The position numbers and the translations under genes are program-made. From contig CM053328.1 of assembly GCA_028583605.1 (NCBI GenBank), positions 16,055,107-16,119,106 of the forward strand: a stretch of DNA of 64,000 bases. Direction: 5' to 3'. The stretch's first letter is position 1, and each line of letters starts with the position of its first letter. Origin of the DNA: Dastarcus helophoroides. Its lineage: Eukaryota > Arthropoda > Insecta > Coleoptera > Bothrideridae. Positions 22,675-34,660 of this stretch are shown here, in pieces. A model generated the notes under the pieces. It saw only the letters and a list, made by a program, of their open reading frames with translations, searched no databases and was not told the DNA's origin.

Positions 22675-22747
22675 TGTTTCCGCCCGGGATCGAACCGGGG
22701 ACCTTCCGCGTGTTAGGCGGATGTGATAACCACTACACCACGGAAAC
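22675..22747 (-). tRNA. tRNA-Val(AAC), copy 2
   Basis: Sequence identical to the copy at 7666-7738, including acceptor stem, A and B boxes and anticodon AAC (complement of 22712-22714). A T7 run on the coding strand just downstream serves as Pol III terminator. It lies 60 bp from a long hairpin. Confidence 0.97.
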
Positions 22748-22849
22748 ATGTATTTCAAAACTCGAGTTCGTAGACAGCTGTTGGTCTGACCTCTATAACT
22801 CCACCTTAAATCCGAACTCGTTTCCAACCTCCAAAACGACGGCAATGGT

Positions 22850-23300
22850 CCCGAAAGTTTCTAAAATTAAAAATCGACGGTTTCCGCACAACTGAACTTA
22901 TCCGATCGGTTTTGCGCTGGCTTCAATTTGTGTAAATTGCATCTCCGTTCGCGCTAAAATTCGATGGGCCCTTCGGAGATGAAGAGGCCAATAAATGGCT
23001 GGCAAATAAAGAAAAATGCGAAAATTGAAAAAATACGGCCCTCTAGCTGTGTTTGATAAGCTCTTAGGTGGGCGCGATATGAATTTATCAAATTGATGTT
23101 GCTATTTTCACATATCGCCGGCTTGGCGGGAGAAATATTAACGGATAACGTGCCGGGGGATGAGCGTAATCGAAAATTGGAGAACGGGCATAACTTGATT
23201 TGAGAGCAATATCAGTTCTTATGTGGACGAATCTCCGCTCCGGACTAAGATTCGGGATATCTATCCGGCTAACTGGCAATCGGCCAAGTGCCATTACATA
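22850..23300. other. Higher-GC, repeat-poor island
   Basis: Balanced composition, no filler, no long coding frame (best 68 codons without recognisable domain). Similar in character to 6341-7440 and 33880-34660. Confidence 0.4.
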
Positions 23301-24394
23301 CTTTAGCCACTTTCGTGGTTAGTGGAATACAATTATTGTCTCTCGACTTACTATTAACATTTTTTTATTGAAAATAATACGAGGATAAAATAATGTAAAG
23401 TAATAAATTATGTAATGTTGAATTAGTAGGCGTAACGAGTATGGATTCCTCTGATAAAAATGTTGGAATATACTGTGTTAGAAGAGTCTTTCCCATACAT
23501 TGAATGGAATGAGAGCTCATTCCATACTTTTCTAGAAGTCGCATATTCAGGTAGATAACCTAATAGATGCAAATATCATAAGTGAGTTGGTGTGATATAG
23601 GATATATATGTATATGAATACGTTTTCTGTGTTAAAATAGGACCGCGATATTTTATTATCGAACCGATAATGCAGTATCATTATCAAGATCGATCTCATA
23701 GAAATCTGAAAAACATGTCAGAAGGTACATAACCAAAATAATTAAAAAAAACAAATTAAATTTTAGACTTTCACTTCAATTCGAATAATACTGAAAAGAT
23801 AACTTCAAGTTCTTCAATTAATACTTAACGGTAGCCCTGCCCAGATATAGGAAAAATTTTGTTAAAAAAATTGTAAAGGTAAAAATCTAATGGAACCGCT
23901 GCCGAAAAATTTAGGAAAGTTCCTTCAAAATGTGGGATTCTTTACAAAGAAAACACAGAAAAAACTCTGCTATAAAATATCAAAGTAATAAATAAGGCGC
24001 CAATTTGCAAAAGGCAGAAAAAATTTGTTAGAAATTGTAAAATAAAACCTGAAAAAAAAATACTAAAGCTGAAAGGCAAAGCGTGTGCATTTTCTAAGAA
24101 AACTGCTCTATCTGTATGTTTTTCTTAAAGGTTTTCTTGACATTTTTTCTTTTGTAGATATTTTAAGCTTTTTAGAAAATTTTGAGTTATTTTTGCAATT
24201 TAAATTGAAAGGCCTGAAACTTCAAAATTTTTAGCTGAAAACTTATTTAGATGCGCTGCACGATCTTAGGTAGGGGAAAAATTATGGTCTCGCGTGATCA
24301 TTACGGTAACTTGCGTTATCAACATGCTCTTATGTTAAAAGTAATATGTAACTATGAGTAAGAAGTGTAAAATATTAGTAAAACACGTGTAATC
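23301..24394. other. Intergenic, nothing recognised
   Basis: AT-rich DNA without supported genes or clear repeat ends. Confidence 0.4.
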
Positions 24395-24480
24395 GACAGT
24401 CGAGTTCGAACCTTCGAGATGCCATACCTATAAAGCAAAATGTGCCACCCTAATCAACTAAGCCATACCGACTGATGGCA
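24395..24480 (-). repeat. tRNA-derived SINE head or decayed tRNA
   Basis: On the minus strand there is a canonical A box TGGCTTAGTTGA (24454-24465) and, 53 nt further on, a B box GGTTCGAACTC (24402-24412). Spacing and sequence fit an internal Pol III promoter. No proper acceptor stem is formed, so it is more likely the head of a tRNA-derived SINE than a functional tRNA. The 3' body and end were not delimited. Confidence 0.62.
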
Positions 24481-25562
24481 AAAATATGCATTTTAACTGG
24501 GTTTAAGGAAATTAGGCTCGAATAGCCCCAGCAAAACGCAAGCAATATTCTCAATGGAAACTATTTCCCAATTAATGATTAAAAATTGTAATGGGAATTG
24601 CAAACCTTAAGTCAAACTAACTTAACTCCAATCAACCTCCATCTTAACAAGCTAAACGAAGTGAATCAAAGTTCATTATTATTTTAATTGTTTAGCTGTA
24701 GAATCGTTGCGCTTTAGAGCAATGAATACTATAGTATTTTGTACAAAAAGGGAGAATATGATGATAATTTTAATTTACAAATTATAAAATTTTAATTTTT
24801 GGCGCTACAATTTCTTTGGGAATGAAAGAAAAACCATTCTTTTTTGTTATTCTTAAGTTTTCACTTCTGTCAGCAGTCGTCAAACTACCTAATCCTGTTT
24901 GTCGATTTTTTTTCGAAATTTGTTCCAACAGCTTGAATTTTCTTGAATTTCTTCTCTTAAATTTTTTTCAAGGTTCAAAGTATATACAAAAGCTTATAGG
25001 GGGCGCCATCTGCGCTATCCTGCATGACTAAATCATCATAACTTTTCTATGCATCCACGTGTATTTATTTTAAATAGATAACTTCATTTCCTTATATTTT
25101 TTACGTAAAAAAGTTAATACGAGAAATCGTTTCCAAGATAAGTGCTTTCTTACTTACAATTAGAGATTTGATTTTCGAAATAGGCTTGAAAAAAACAATA
25201 ATAAGACAGCTTATAGAGTAACTTATATAAAATGTTACTTTCCTGATAATATTGTTACCTAAATTTTGAAAATCTCAATAAAGAAAATGCAAAAAATTAA
25301 TACATAATGTATTTTCTAACAAAGAGAGATAAAGTATAATCTCTGAGTCAGCGCAAACAAATTTTAATGGTCTGGATGGTCAAAGCAGATATTTGGTTAT
25401 AGTTAAAAAGTTAAAATGTTGAATAAGATGGACATTTTCAAAATACTTAAAATTTTAAGCAAAAATTTGACAAAAATCTTAATTCTGGAAGAGTTAAAGT
25501 TTTATAGATAAATTTTTAAAAAAATCAGTATTGACTGGCACACAGGATAGATAACTTAAATT
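24481..25562. other. Intergenic, few signals
   Basis: Mostly featureless AT-rich DNA; contains the inverted partner of the 5605 repeat at 24985-25030. A 71-codon frame at 24816 is not supported by any domain. Confidence 0.4.
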
Positions 25563-26345
25563 GAGGAGTTGGGTGAAAAAAGGGTACTTTTGAAATACTA
25601 ACATTTTGAGTTATAATTGTTTAAAATATTTTAGGCACAACAAATTTGTTATTAAGGTAAGCAACATTGATTTTGGTTTTATATATTCAGTATGCACGTC
25701 TTTTATTTACAAAGTTATTAAAATTATGAATATTTGTTTAATAGACTTGAAAAGTGTTAATAATAAAAAAACAAAAAAGTGCCTTTTTTTCATAAATTTA
25801 GTAAAAATACATAAAAAGTGTTTATTTTTCTTAATTTATTAAGAAATAAAACATTTTTCATACATAAAATTGAATAGAAATAAACATCTAATATTCTAAA
25901 TCACTGTCGCTATTTTCGTGATTATCTCAATTGCTTGGAGGAATATTTGTTTGCTCTTTGAAAATAATATTTTGATACACTCTGGCTCATTTCTTTCTAA
26001 ATACTTCATCGAATTTTCATATTTTCCATTTTCTGAGAATTAATACAAACTGGAGAGACCGACTCCAAATTTACTTCAAAATTTGCACTTCATTTTGAAA
26101 TCCAAAAATTAAATGGAATAGAAAAACCGGTGTATGAATGTGCTGCAGATAAAGTATCACAAGGAGCATATTTTAACTGACAATATTTTCTTAAGGTAAA
26201 GTTGTCAGCTCTACTCTTTGTAGATTAAAAAAAAAACCTTTTAGGCAGTTTTGCCAGTCTTTAATTAGTGTTTCGCCTTGAACAACTTCGATTACAGTCG
26301 GGTTTTCTCTACACTGACGTATAATTCGCAAATAAAGGTCTAGAG

Positions 26346-27028
26346 CAGAGGTTCCCAACCTCGTGCCCGCGGGCACCATGGCGCCCGCAGAACGATTCGT
26401 ATGTGCCCGCCACTATTCGACAGAGACAGAAGAAGTAGAGTTAGAAATGTTGGGCCTTAAGAATGATATTATGCTAAAATCCTTAATATCAGAGGACTTT
26501 CGGAATACAGTGGACAGAGAAATATTCCCATTTTTTAAAAAAGCGGCATATAAAATTGAATCATTTTTCGGTTCGACATATTTATGCGAATCGTAGTTTT
26601 CAAACATGAACTTAATAAAATCAAGATATAGATCTCGACTCACCGATGAGCACCTTTATGATTGTTTGTTAACAGGATTATCGTCATACTCTCCTAATTA
26701 TGAAGCACTGGCCATTAATATGCAATGCCAAAGATCACATTGACATATTGATATTATATTTTTTATAAAATGTTTTCTTTGTATTTGTTTTTTGTTTACT
26801 TTGTTTACGTTTTGCAAATACATTTTTCCGTGTGTATGAAATTTGAATAATTTATTATTTTGAAACATTTTTGTTTATTATTTATTTACAAATTATGAAT
26901 ATAAGAAAATAAATTATGGGAAAATGGGAAGTTATGGAAGGAGTTTGTAGATCAAAAATAGGTGGTGCCCGCCACTCTACCGATATTTTAAAATGTGCTC
27001 TAGAGTACAAAAAGGTTGGGAACCCCTG
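26346..27028 (+). mobile_element. Internally deleted hAT (Buster-like) with transposase C-terminus
   Basis: 683 bp. TIRs: CAGAGGTTCCCAACCTCGTG at the left, CAGGGGTTCCCAACCTTTTT (reverse complement) at the right. Exact 8-bp duplication GTCTAGAG at 26338-26345 and 27029-27036, of the nnnTAnnn type. Removing the element and one duplication restores the host transposase reading frame (K-T-L-D-L-Y), which proves the boundaries. It keeps only the 3' end of its own transposase gene. Confidence 0.94.
26363..26743 (+). pseudogene. hAT transposase C-terminal dimerisation domain (ZBED5-like)
   Basis: In one continuous frame: DREIFPFFKKAAYKIES, FGSTYLCES, an in-frame TAG at 26594-26596, then FSNMNLIKSRYRSRLTDEH, and the terminal NMQCQRSH followed by TGA at 26741-26743. 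This is the hAT C-terminal region of ZBED5/Buster-like transposases, whose natural C-terminus also ends in a QCQ-SH motif. Apart from one nonsense codon the domain is clean, so it decayed recently or is a young deletion derivative. The N-terminal BED finger and catalytic region are absent. Confidence 0.85.
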
Positions 27029-28447
27029 GTCTAGAGTTTTTATCGTTTTCAGTCGTTTCAAAAGCTTTCCATAAAGTCCAACATTTCTGTCACAAACACA
27101 TTAGGGGTGACCACAAACTGGAAAAATGTGTCGAATGTTAATATTTTTTGTATTTGCAAGCCACAAACAATAATGTACCACATTACCATTTTTGTTTTGT
27201 TCCCCTGCCGCGTCTGAAAAAAGTATTACATTTTTTATATTTGGATTTTTCGTAATAATATCCTGCAAAAAGTTATTAACTATTAACAAATGATATCGCA
27301 GAATTTGATTGTTTTTTCGCTTTGTTTTCGGTAAAATAATAGAACGAACTTGTGACAGTGTACATTAAAAACGTATAGCCACAAAAGCCCTTTGTAAAAT
27401 TGTTGAGAGACAATTAGTTTTAGTAAAGGCAAGTTTTGCGTGTAATTAAACTCAATAACTAAAGTTGATTTATCATTATTACAGTTCTCTATTATTTCTT
27501 TTTTAAGGTCTTTGTATGCCTGTACTTTTCGTTCATGTAACGATTGGCTTATTTTGCACGGGTCGTTGGGATTTAGCTTAAACTTTATTTTGTTTTCTTC
27601 GCAAAAATCACAAATATCTGATCGTGGACTCCGGAAAGAATATTCGGAGTTGTCTCGAAACCATCGATGAAAAGTAGAATATTTCATAGCTAGCGTGCGT
27701 CCAATTTTTGCAAAAAAATACTGCTGGAATTGTGTGGAAACTTTTTAAGGTTTAGAGCAGGATTCTGAAAAATACTCAAAAAATAGCGTTTGCATACCAC
27801 TTTCATGGAACTATCTGTTTTAAGGACATATTTCCAGTTAGTTATTCAGGGATCAACAACTCTTGTTTTTGGTTCTAATGGAGATATGCAACCAAGAAGA
27901 AAATTATCTTGCTTATTTTTATCTCTCAAGACCGAAAATTTTTGAAACTATTCATGCTGCCTCCTGCTTGTTATAACTTCGCAACATTTACTTTTACAAC
28001 ACTCGCGAACTGCATTGAAATATTGCAACTTTGACATTAATTCACCTTTTCTTGCTTGTTTTTTCTTGTTTATTTTCCACTGCTCCCTATTTATCGTTCT
28101 TTTTAGCCCCAAACATTTTCTTTCAGTATTTTCAGATTCTAGATCACTTTCACTTTTTGCCTTTTTTCCTTCGTTGTTATCTGAGTCACTTTCAAAAATC
28201 ATCTTGCCCTTTTGATTGTTAAAGCAATTTTTTGAAACATAGAATGATAAGCATCAAACCCAGGTTAGGCATGGAAGAAGGGCACTTGCAGCGACTGACA
28301 TTTTGGACCGCAGTGCCGTGTCTATCCAAAGTATTAAAACACTCAAATTGTCTGCCGGTAAAGAAATGTTCCTCTAACGATTTAAAATAATTTACCGAAA
28401 AAGGACTCTTCTACAGAAGTGCCCTTTTTGCACCTAGCTCCTCAATT

Positions 28448-30010
28448 CTTCAGAAAAACGTCGAGATAATTTTCAGAAAAGTCAACATATCGAGAAGAAG
28501 TCAACATATAGAAAAAAGTCGAAATCCTTCATCCAAATTTCGAACAAAGGTGAAATTTTAATAAAAAATTGAAATTTACAAGACACAAAAATTTTAAAAA
28601 ATTAAGAAAAAATCGAAGTTTTGAAAAAATTTATTTGTCTAAAAGTTGAGCAAAAGTTGAAATTTAAAAAAAATAGAAATTTTCAAAATATAAATGGAAT
28701 TTTAGGAAACCACCGAATTCTAAAAATGTGTAAATTTCCAGAATAAGTTAAAATTTTGAAAAAAGTCGAAATTTAAAAAATAGTATAAGCATTTTCAAAA
28801 TAAATAAATTGATAAATAGTAAAAATTCTGGAAAAAATGGAAATTTTGAAAAGAATTGGAGATTTCTAAATATCGAGGTTTTAAATAATGCTTTCAATAA
28901 AAATTTGAAATTTTGGAACAGATAAAAATTTTTCAAAAATTAGCACTATTTTAAAAATTAAAAATTTAAAAAAAGCGCATTTATAAAAATCAGAAAAATT
29001 GAGCAGGTTTTTAAAAAGTTTCAATACTCAGTCGGTACAAATATTTTAAAACTCCCAGATATTTAGATAAAGGTCGAAATTTTCTAAAGAATAAAATGTG
29101 CAAAAAGAATAAATGTTTTTATAGAAAACGCAAATTACCTGAAAAAGTCGTTCAAATAAATTCCGATGCTTTATAAAAAAGTCGAAATAATTTTCTCAAC
29201 TACAACTGAGTTCTGCAAAAATATATTTAAAAAAAAAACAAGATTTTCAAGTTACAAGAAATCAATATTTCGAAAAAAAATCAAAAAATCAAAATTTTGC
29301 ATAAAGAGGAGGAAATTTTGAATAAATAAAAATTTTTCAATAAAATGACTAATACCAATAACAAGTCGAAATTTGAAGGAGTATAAATTTTCAAAATATA
29401 AGTAAAATTTGGAGAAAATGTCAAAATTTAAAAAAGTGCAAATTCTGGAAAAATGAAAATTTAAAAAAAAAGTCGAAATTTTTTAATGTCGAGGTTTTAA
29501 AAAGTCGAAATTTTCAAACACGTCAAAATTTTCTAAATTGCCGAATTTTAAAACAATTCAAAATTTTCAATTAAATAGAATTTTTCAAATAAAACATCCG
29601 ACTTCTTTTAAAAAAAGTCTAAATTTGCAGGGAAAGTTAAAATATTGAAAAAAGGCTGATATTAAAAGAAAATCCAAATAACTAAAAAGGAGAACAACAT
29701 TTTTAGGAAAATTTTAAATTTCTTAGAAAAATAGAAATTTTCGAAAACATCGAATTATTCAGAGAAAAGTTGAAATAATTTTTATAAAGTCAAGATTTCC
29801 AGATAAAGTTGATGTAATTAAAAAAGTAAAATGTTCAATAAAAGTCAAAATTTTCATAAAAACATCGTGATTTTTAAGTTACCAGAAAATAAAAGTTTTA
29901 AGAAAAAGTAAAATTTTGACTTCTTCGAAATTTAAAAATGTCGATTTATGAAAACTTTGAGAAAAAGTCAGATTTTTGTTGAACGTGACTTTTTTTAATA
30001 GTGAGGCGTT
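28448..30010. repeat. Quasi-periodic AT filler, A-rich strand
   Basis: Runs of GAAATTTTGAAAAAAGTCG-like units spaced roughly 20-30 bp, heavily degenerate, with no coding capacity. Same sequence style as 35300-36300 and, on the opposite strand, 1040-3300 and 31700-33560. Confidence 0.6.
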
Positions 30011-30138
30011 TTGCGCCCATGTTATAACATAAAAATGTGACTGTTTTTGACAAGTGTAACTATCAAAATAACTATTTTATTTTGAACGACGATAACTTAG
30101 CGAAATGTTTTCGCACAGGACTCGGAAATCAATTACGT

Positions 30139-31360
30139 CAGTGGCGGCTGGTGCTAATAAAATTTGGGGGTTGCAAAGAGACATTTGCAAAAATGTGCCG
30201 AAACTGGAAATTTTAAATTAAGCTTGGGAATTAGGAGATATTTAGGATTTTAAATTGATGTATCTTGTACAAATATAATATATTGCTAAAATTCCTCTTT
30301 TTTATATTCGCAAAAAAATAGAAAGAAAAAGAAGAGAAAGTGCATACGACAGACGATCTTTGGCAGCTGCAAATTTATCAATAAATTTTTACTGAAATCG
30401 AGTATTTCTTGGATTAAGTCCTTTTCTTTGAAGACATCGTTAATGAGGACAATCTTTCCTGGCATAATGAATTTTTTTTAAAAGTATTTATTCTTTCCAG
30501 ACTCTGCATCAGCAGAAGCCATTGGGATAGTTATCAGGATTTTTAAAAGATTTAGAGTTTCACTAAGCTAACTGTTTTCTGAAATAATATTATAGAGAAC
30601 AAGTAAATCAAAAGCAGATTTAAACTTTTCTTTTTCGTAGATTACAATTAGTTCAGTGCTAAATTTTTATAAATTAAAAAATGGATAGTGGTTTCTTTAG
30701 AATAGGTTAAACTTTTCAAAAAAAAAAACTAAGGTTGCTGCAATTAAATGGCCAGTGAAGCTAATTCGTTCTTTAGCTTAGCAGATAACAATGTCGCATA
30801 GGTACTTCTTTAGCTTCGAGAACTACTTCTGTTAAAACTTCGCTTTTTACAAAACACCATCTGCACAATATTTAAGTCATGTATCCATGTCGCTTAATTT
30901 CCAGTTTTTTTGATACAGATCGGTTAGAGAATGGCTGCGCAATTAAACTTTGCACCGAATTCATTTTTATTTGTTTTTCAAGACTCGCAACATTGACCGA
31001 TAACAGATTGTAATGGCGTATCGATATTTGGTTTGCATCCACAAGTACAACCTAATGCTTGCTTATGGGCAAGTATTTTAAGCGAACAAAATAAGAGTTA
31101 AGGCGCAGGTCCATATGTGTAAAGCAAAGTTTGCAGTCTAGCCTGCAAACCTTGCAAACCGTGGACCCAACAATGCCGTCAAACGCTTACGAATCGGCGG
31201 AATCCGCTATAGTCATTAGTATGTTTGGTTAATTTGGTAGCTATAAATCTGTTATCAATAAATAAAATAAACAACACAAAGAACAATTTACTTTCTTTTG
31301 TATCCCAGCGTTTTTTTGGAGGTTGTGCAAACCTGCAAACCTTAGCACTAGCCGCCACTG
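30139..31360 (-). mobile_element. hAT element remnant, ZMYM1-like family
   Basis: 1222 bp with TIRs CAGTGGCGGCTGGTGCTAA (left) and CAGTGGCGGCTAGTGCTAA (right, reverse complement), one mismatch in 19. Exact 8-bp duplication AATTACGT at 30131-30138 and 31361-31368. The interior holds a degraded minus-strand transposase C-terminus. Confidence 0.93.
30330..30700 (-). pseudogene. hAT transposase C-terminal remnant (ZMYM1-like)
   Basis: Minus-strand translation in shifting frames gives STELIVIYEKEKFKSAFDLL, then LNLLKILITIPMASADAE and, after a gap, KEKDLIQEILDFSKN. These match the order of the C-terminal dimerisation region of hAT transposases related to ZMYM1. The block that should follow SADAE (the F-S/T-L-K-R-I-K segment) is missing, indicating an internal deletion. 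Non-functional. Confidence 0.68.
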
Positions 31361-31368
31361 AATTACGT

Positions 31369-31700
31369 TAAAGAAAATTAAATTATCCAAAAGAACTAGA
31401 CTCGGGTCCAATAAGTGGGAGGCCCGATTGGATTTTTTGCGGAGCCCCCTATTTTTTTTAATTTGTTTTGGCTCAGCACCTAGCAGACATAAATGTATGT
31501 GCTGTTATCGAGTTTATATGTAAAACAAAACAAATCGACCTCTTTCAATTTAACAAACCATGAAATTGCATAAACTGTTTGTAACTTTGAATAGTCGATT
31601 ATAAAAAGTTTTATTTCTCTTTTCTATCCTAGCTAACCCTAGGCGTAGCTAGTTCATGCGGCAAACCCAAAATTTGAGAATTCAACTTGGGGACAAATAA
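31369..31700. other. Intergenic, nothing recognised
   Basis: AT-rich with no clear feature. Confidence 0.35.
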
Positions 31701-33560
31701 TTTTCTTTCTAACTTCAAATTTAATTCTTTCCTTAAAAGAGTTTTTTAAAATTTCGACTTTTTTCTCAAATTTCGTATTTTTTTACAAAATTTGTCATTT
31801 GAAATTTTGCATGTATTCATAAACTTCCACTTCTTTTATCAAATATGACCTTATCAAAATTTTAAATTTTCATTTAAAAGTTGGCCGTTTTTTCCCGTTA
31901 TTTCGCCATTTCTGCAAATTTGATTTTTCCTGAAATTTCGAATATTTTTAATTCTGCAAATTTCGTCTTGTTTATTAAAATTTATCTCTTCCTCCAAATT
32001 TGGTCGATCTTCTGATAAAAAAGTATAATTTTTTGAAATTTAAAAATTTTCTAAGATAATTACGAAAAAATGTTCTAGAAGTTTCAATTTGTTTGTCAAA
32101 ATTTCGAGGTGTATCACAATATTGAACATTTTCTGAAACCACATGAGTCGAGGTATGGCACCTACCTTCCTCTGAGACGAGTAGTTAAGAGAAAATAAAT
32201 ATTGGCCCAGGAAATTTCCATTTTTCTCTTAAAATTTGGTTTTTTCTTAATTTCAATAAAATTTTACTTTTTTTTGGAAAATTTCAAATTTTCATTAAAA
32301 GATTAACCACTTTTTCTCAAAATTTAGAACTTTTTCGGAGAATTTTGATAATTTTCTTCTAATTTCATCTTTTTCCCAAGGTTTTAATTATTTTTTTTTA
32401 AATCTCGACTTTTTTCCTAAAATTTGACCTTCTCCGGAACATTTTGAATTTTGTATCCTTTTCGAACTTTTCTCGCAATTTTGTTTTTTTATCAAATTTT
32501 GATAATTTTCTGAACATTTAACTATTTTTGAAAATTTAGAGTCCAACCTTTTGGAAATTTTGATTGGTTTCTTTTTCAAGAAATTTTGAATTTTATCTCA
32601 ATATTCGATATTTAATATTTTCCTGGTAAATCACTTTTTTTTTAATTTTTACTTTTTGTCTTAAAATAGTACTTTTCCTAAAATTTGTCCTTTCCTCAGA
32701 ATTTGACTTTTTCGAAATTTCAGTTTTATTGTCAAAATTCTACATTTTGAACTTTTGTTACAAAAGTCGTTTATTTCGAAATTTGACAATTTTTCTTCTT
32801 TTTCAACAAATTTCCACTTTTATCTCAAAATGTGATACTTTTATGGTTCTGAAAATGTTTTCTCTCTAAATTAGATTGGAATCTTGATAAAACTATTAAG
32901 AGAAATATTTTTCATCATTTAGAGAAAAGGATTTCTTATAAATTCAACATCTTTACCAAATTTTAAATTTTGAGAAAAATGGTTTTGGAAATTGTGATTT
33001 TTTTTTCTTCAAAATTCAACTTTTTCACAAAATAAGACCACTAAAAATTTTAACTTTTTTCGAATTTTAGAAATTTTTTCAGCTTCCGTGAAAGGTTTTT
33101 ATTTTTAATATGATTTATTGAAACTTCGACTTTTCCAAATTTTTTCATCGAAATTCATCTTTTTCGAAATTATTAGTTTAGTTTGAAAATTCCAATTTTG
33201 ATCTCAAAATTGGATTTTGTCTTTGAAAGTTGAAATATATTTTAGAAAGTGCGATCTTTTTCTCTTAATTTCTTTAAATTGTACATATTTTTTAAAAATC
33301 GTGATTTTTTTTCGAATTCCGTATTATTAATTAACTGTTCTTTCTTAATTTCTTTTTTAAATTTGATTCCCAGTGATTTCAACTTATTGTTCGATATTCA
33401 TCTTATTCTGCAAATTTTAACTTTTATCTCGAAATTCGATATATTCTGTTTTTGGAAATTTCCATTTAAAATTGAATTTTTTTTTTGAAAATTTCGATTT
33501 TTTTAGAAAATTCGTTTAATTTTTTTAATTGAATCGGAATTTTAATAGAAAACTAAGATA
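31700..33560. repeat. AT-rich dispersed repeat with filler, copy 2
   Basis: T-rich counterpart of 1040-3300, sharing the TCTTCTGATAAAA, GTGTATCACAATAT and TTTGATTCCC-ATTTCAACTT blocks in the same order. No supported gene. Confidence 0.6.
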
Positions 33561-33879
33561 AATTTCTGATGAAATGAGATGATGGAGAAGAAGAAGAAGA
33601 AGTAGGAAATTCAAGGGAATTTCATGACGAAAATGTAATGAGTTAATGTGAACTACATCACGTTAACTAAACGTTGAGGAATTCTTTTTCTTTGCAATCA
33701 AAGGCAAATATGAAGATGTATACAGGCCATAGCGGACGACTCTTTGAACAACTAAAATGTTTGATGGAAAATTTATTTGCTGTAATGGTATCCCATTACT
33801 TTGAATGTCTGTCTGAAGCAAGGATCAACATCCAGTTTTTCTATTTAATTAAACCTCCTGCAAAGACTAATCTCGAAAA

Positions 33880-34660
33880 TAGATAGCCAGACTATTACAA
33901 GCTCGTGTGGTTGGGGGAAAAGAAAAGAAAGGATATAATATTTCCGCGGCAAACATTGCCATTTTTTGCTTCGCGTGATGTAATCGCTTACTTTCGGCCC
34001 CGGATTGAGCGTTTTTTAATTCTTTTTCCACTAATCTAACCTTCGCAGCTGCAAACGGCCCCGCACACAATAAAACCTGCAATTGATCGGATGGCTAACG
34101 AAACTTTAAAATCAGAAGTGGGATTTGCTCGGAAGGAATTTATGCCGCGTGGGCGTTAAATGAAATCGCCCACTTTATTGTAATGCCTCCCTGGCGACCG
34201 CCGCGTTCGGAGTCTTCGATGACCCACGGGCTCACACGCATTGTCGGGGCCGGTCGTCATATAAATATCCCCCTTTTTGCGGACGTCGTTTGGAATTTGT
34301 TGGGTGTTTCTCGGGATGTCTCCGAGAGTTGTATTTCATCTTTTGTGATAATTCCCTTCGCATCGACACAGAATTTAAATCTATATCCCTTGTTCGGAAT
34401 ACATTATAATAAATCATATGGCTGGGAACGTATGCTAAAGACATAAATAAAAAATAATAAATTCCCGGGAAATATACACGCCGGGGGCATATTTTACATT
34501 CATGTCGCGTCTGGCGTATATTTGTAATAATAAATGAACAGATTTCGGGGTTTCTTCACGTCGCACAAAAAAAAGACAGCGTTGATGTCCCATAAATACG
34601 CGCGTCATCCAGACAATTACAATGAGAAACACTGCCATACATAAATAAAAGCCAAAAACT
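33880..34660. other. Higher-GC, repeat-poor island
   Basis: Contains stretches such as GGCGACCGCCGCGTTCGG and GGGGCCGGTCG that contrast strongly with the flanks. Frames of 70-87 codons overlap on both strands without domain signal. No repeat boundary is visible. Possibly retained single-copy or regulatory DNA about 400 bp from tRNA-Val(TAC). Confidence 0.4.

Larger units (their letters stand above)
25888..28202 (-). pseudogene. Transposase-like gene of the Sola-like element, broken
   Basis: Begins with an acidic MIFESDSDN stretch at 28202, followed by a basic KINKKKQARKGEL region. The conserved part at 27283-27687 has HRWFRDNSEYSFRSPRSDIC-DFCEENK and LVIEFNYTQNLPL. At 27101-27289 it continues with VILFSDAAGEQNKN and a CGHP motif, then CDRNVGLYGKLL. 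The D-x-x-G/E-QNKN and GH-x-CDR motifs are recurrent in a family of insect transposase-like proteins. After a hAT insertion (26346-27028) the frame resumes exactly with LDLYLRIIRQCREN and runs on, broken, to an acidic DSDLEY tail and stop at 25888-25890. Several internal stops and frameshifts (for example TAA just after CGHP). Confidence 0.7.
25563..28443 (-). mobile_element. Sola-like DNA transposon, nearly full length, defective
   Basis: Imperfect 30-bp terminal inverted repeats of the form GAGGAGYTRGGTGMAAAAAG (left at 25563, right ending 28443), 5 mismatches over 30 bp. The 4-bp target duplication AATT lies at 25559-25562 and 28444-28447. Ends starting GAG and a 4-bp duplication are features reported for Sola elements. 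The interior is a minus-strand transposase-like gene (25888-28202) split by a 683-bp hAT derivative. Extra AAGGGCACTT motifs lie just inside the ends. Assignment to Sola is inferred from TSD length and TIR start, not from a database match. Confidence 0.75.

Noticed and set aside
34183..34446. 87-codon frame in a higher-GC island
   Set aside because: No recognisable domain; competing frames on the opposite strand; no splice or start context that would favour it.
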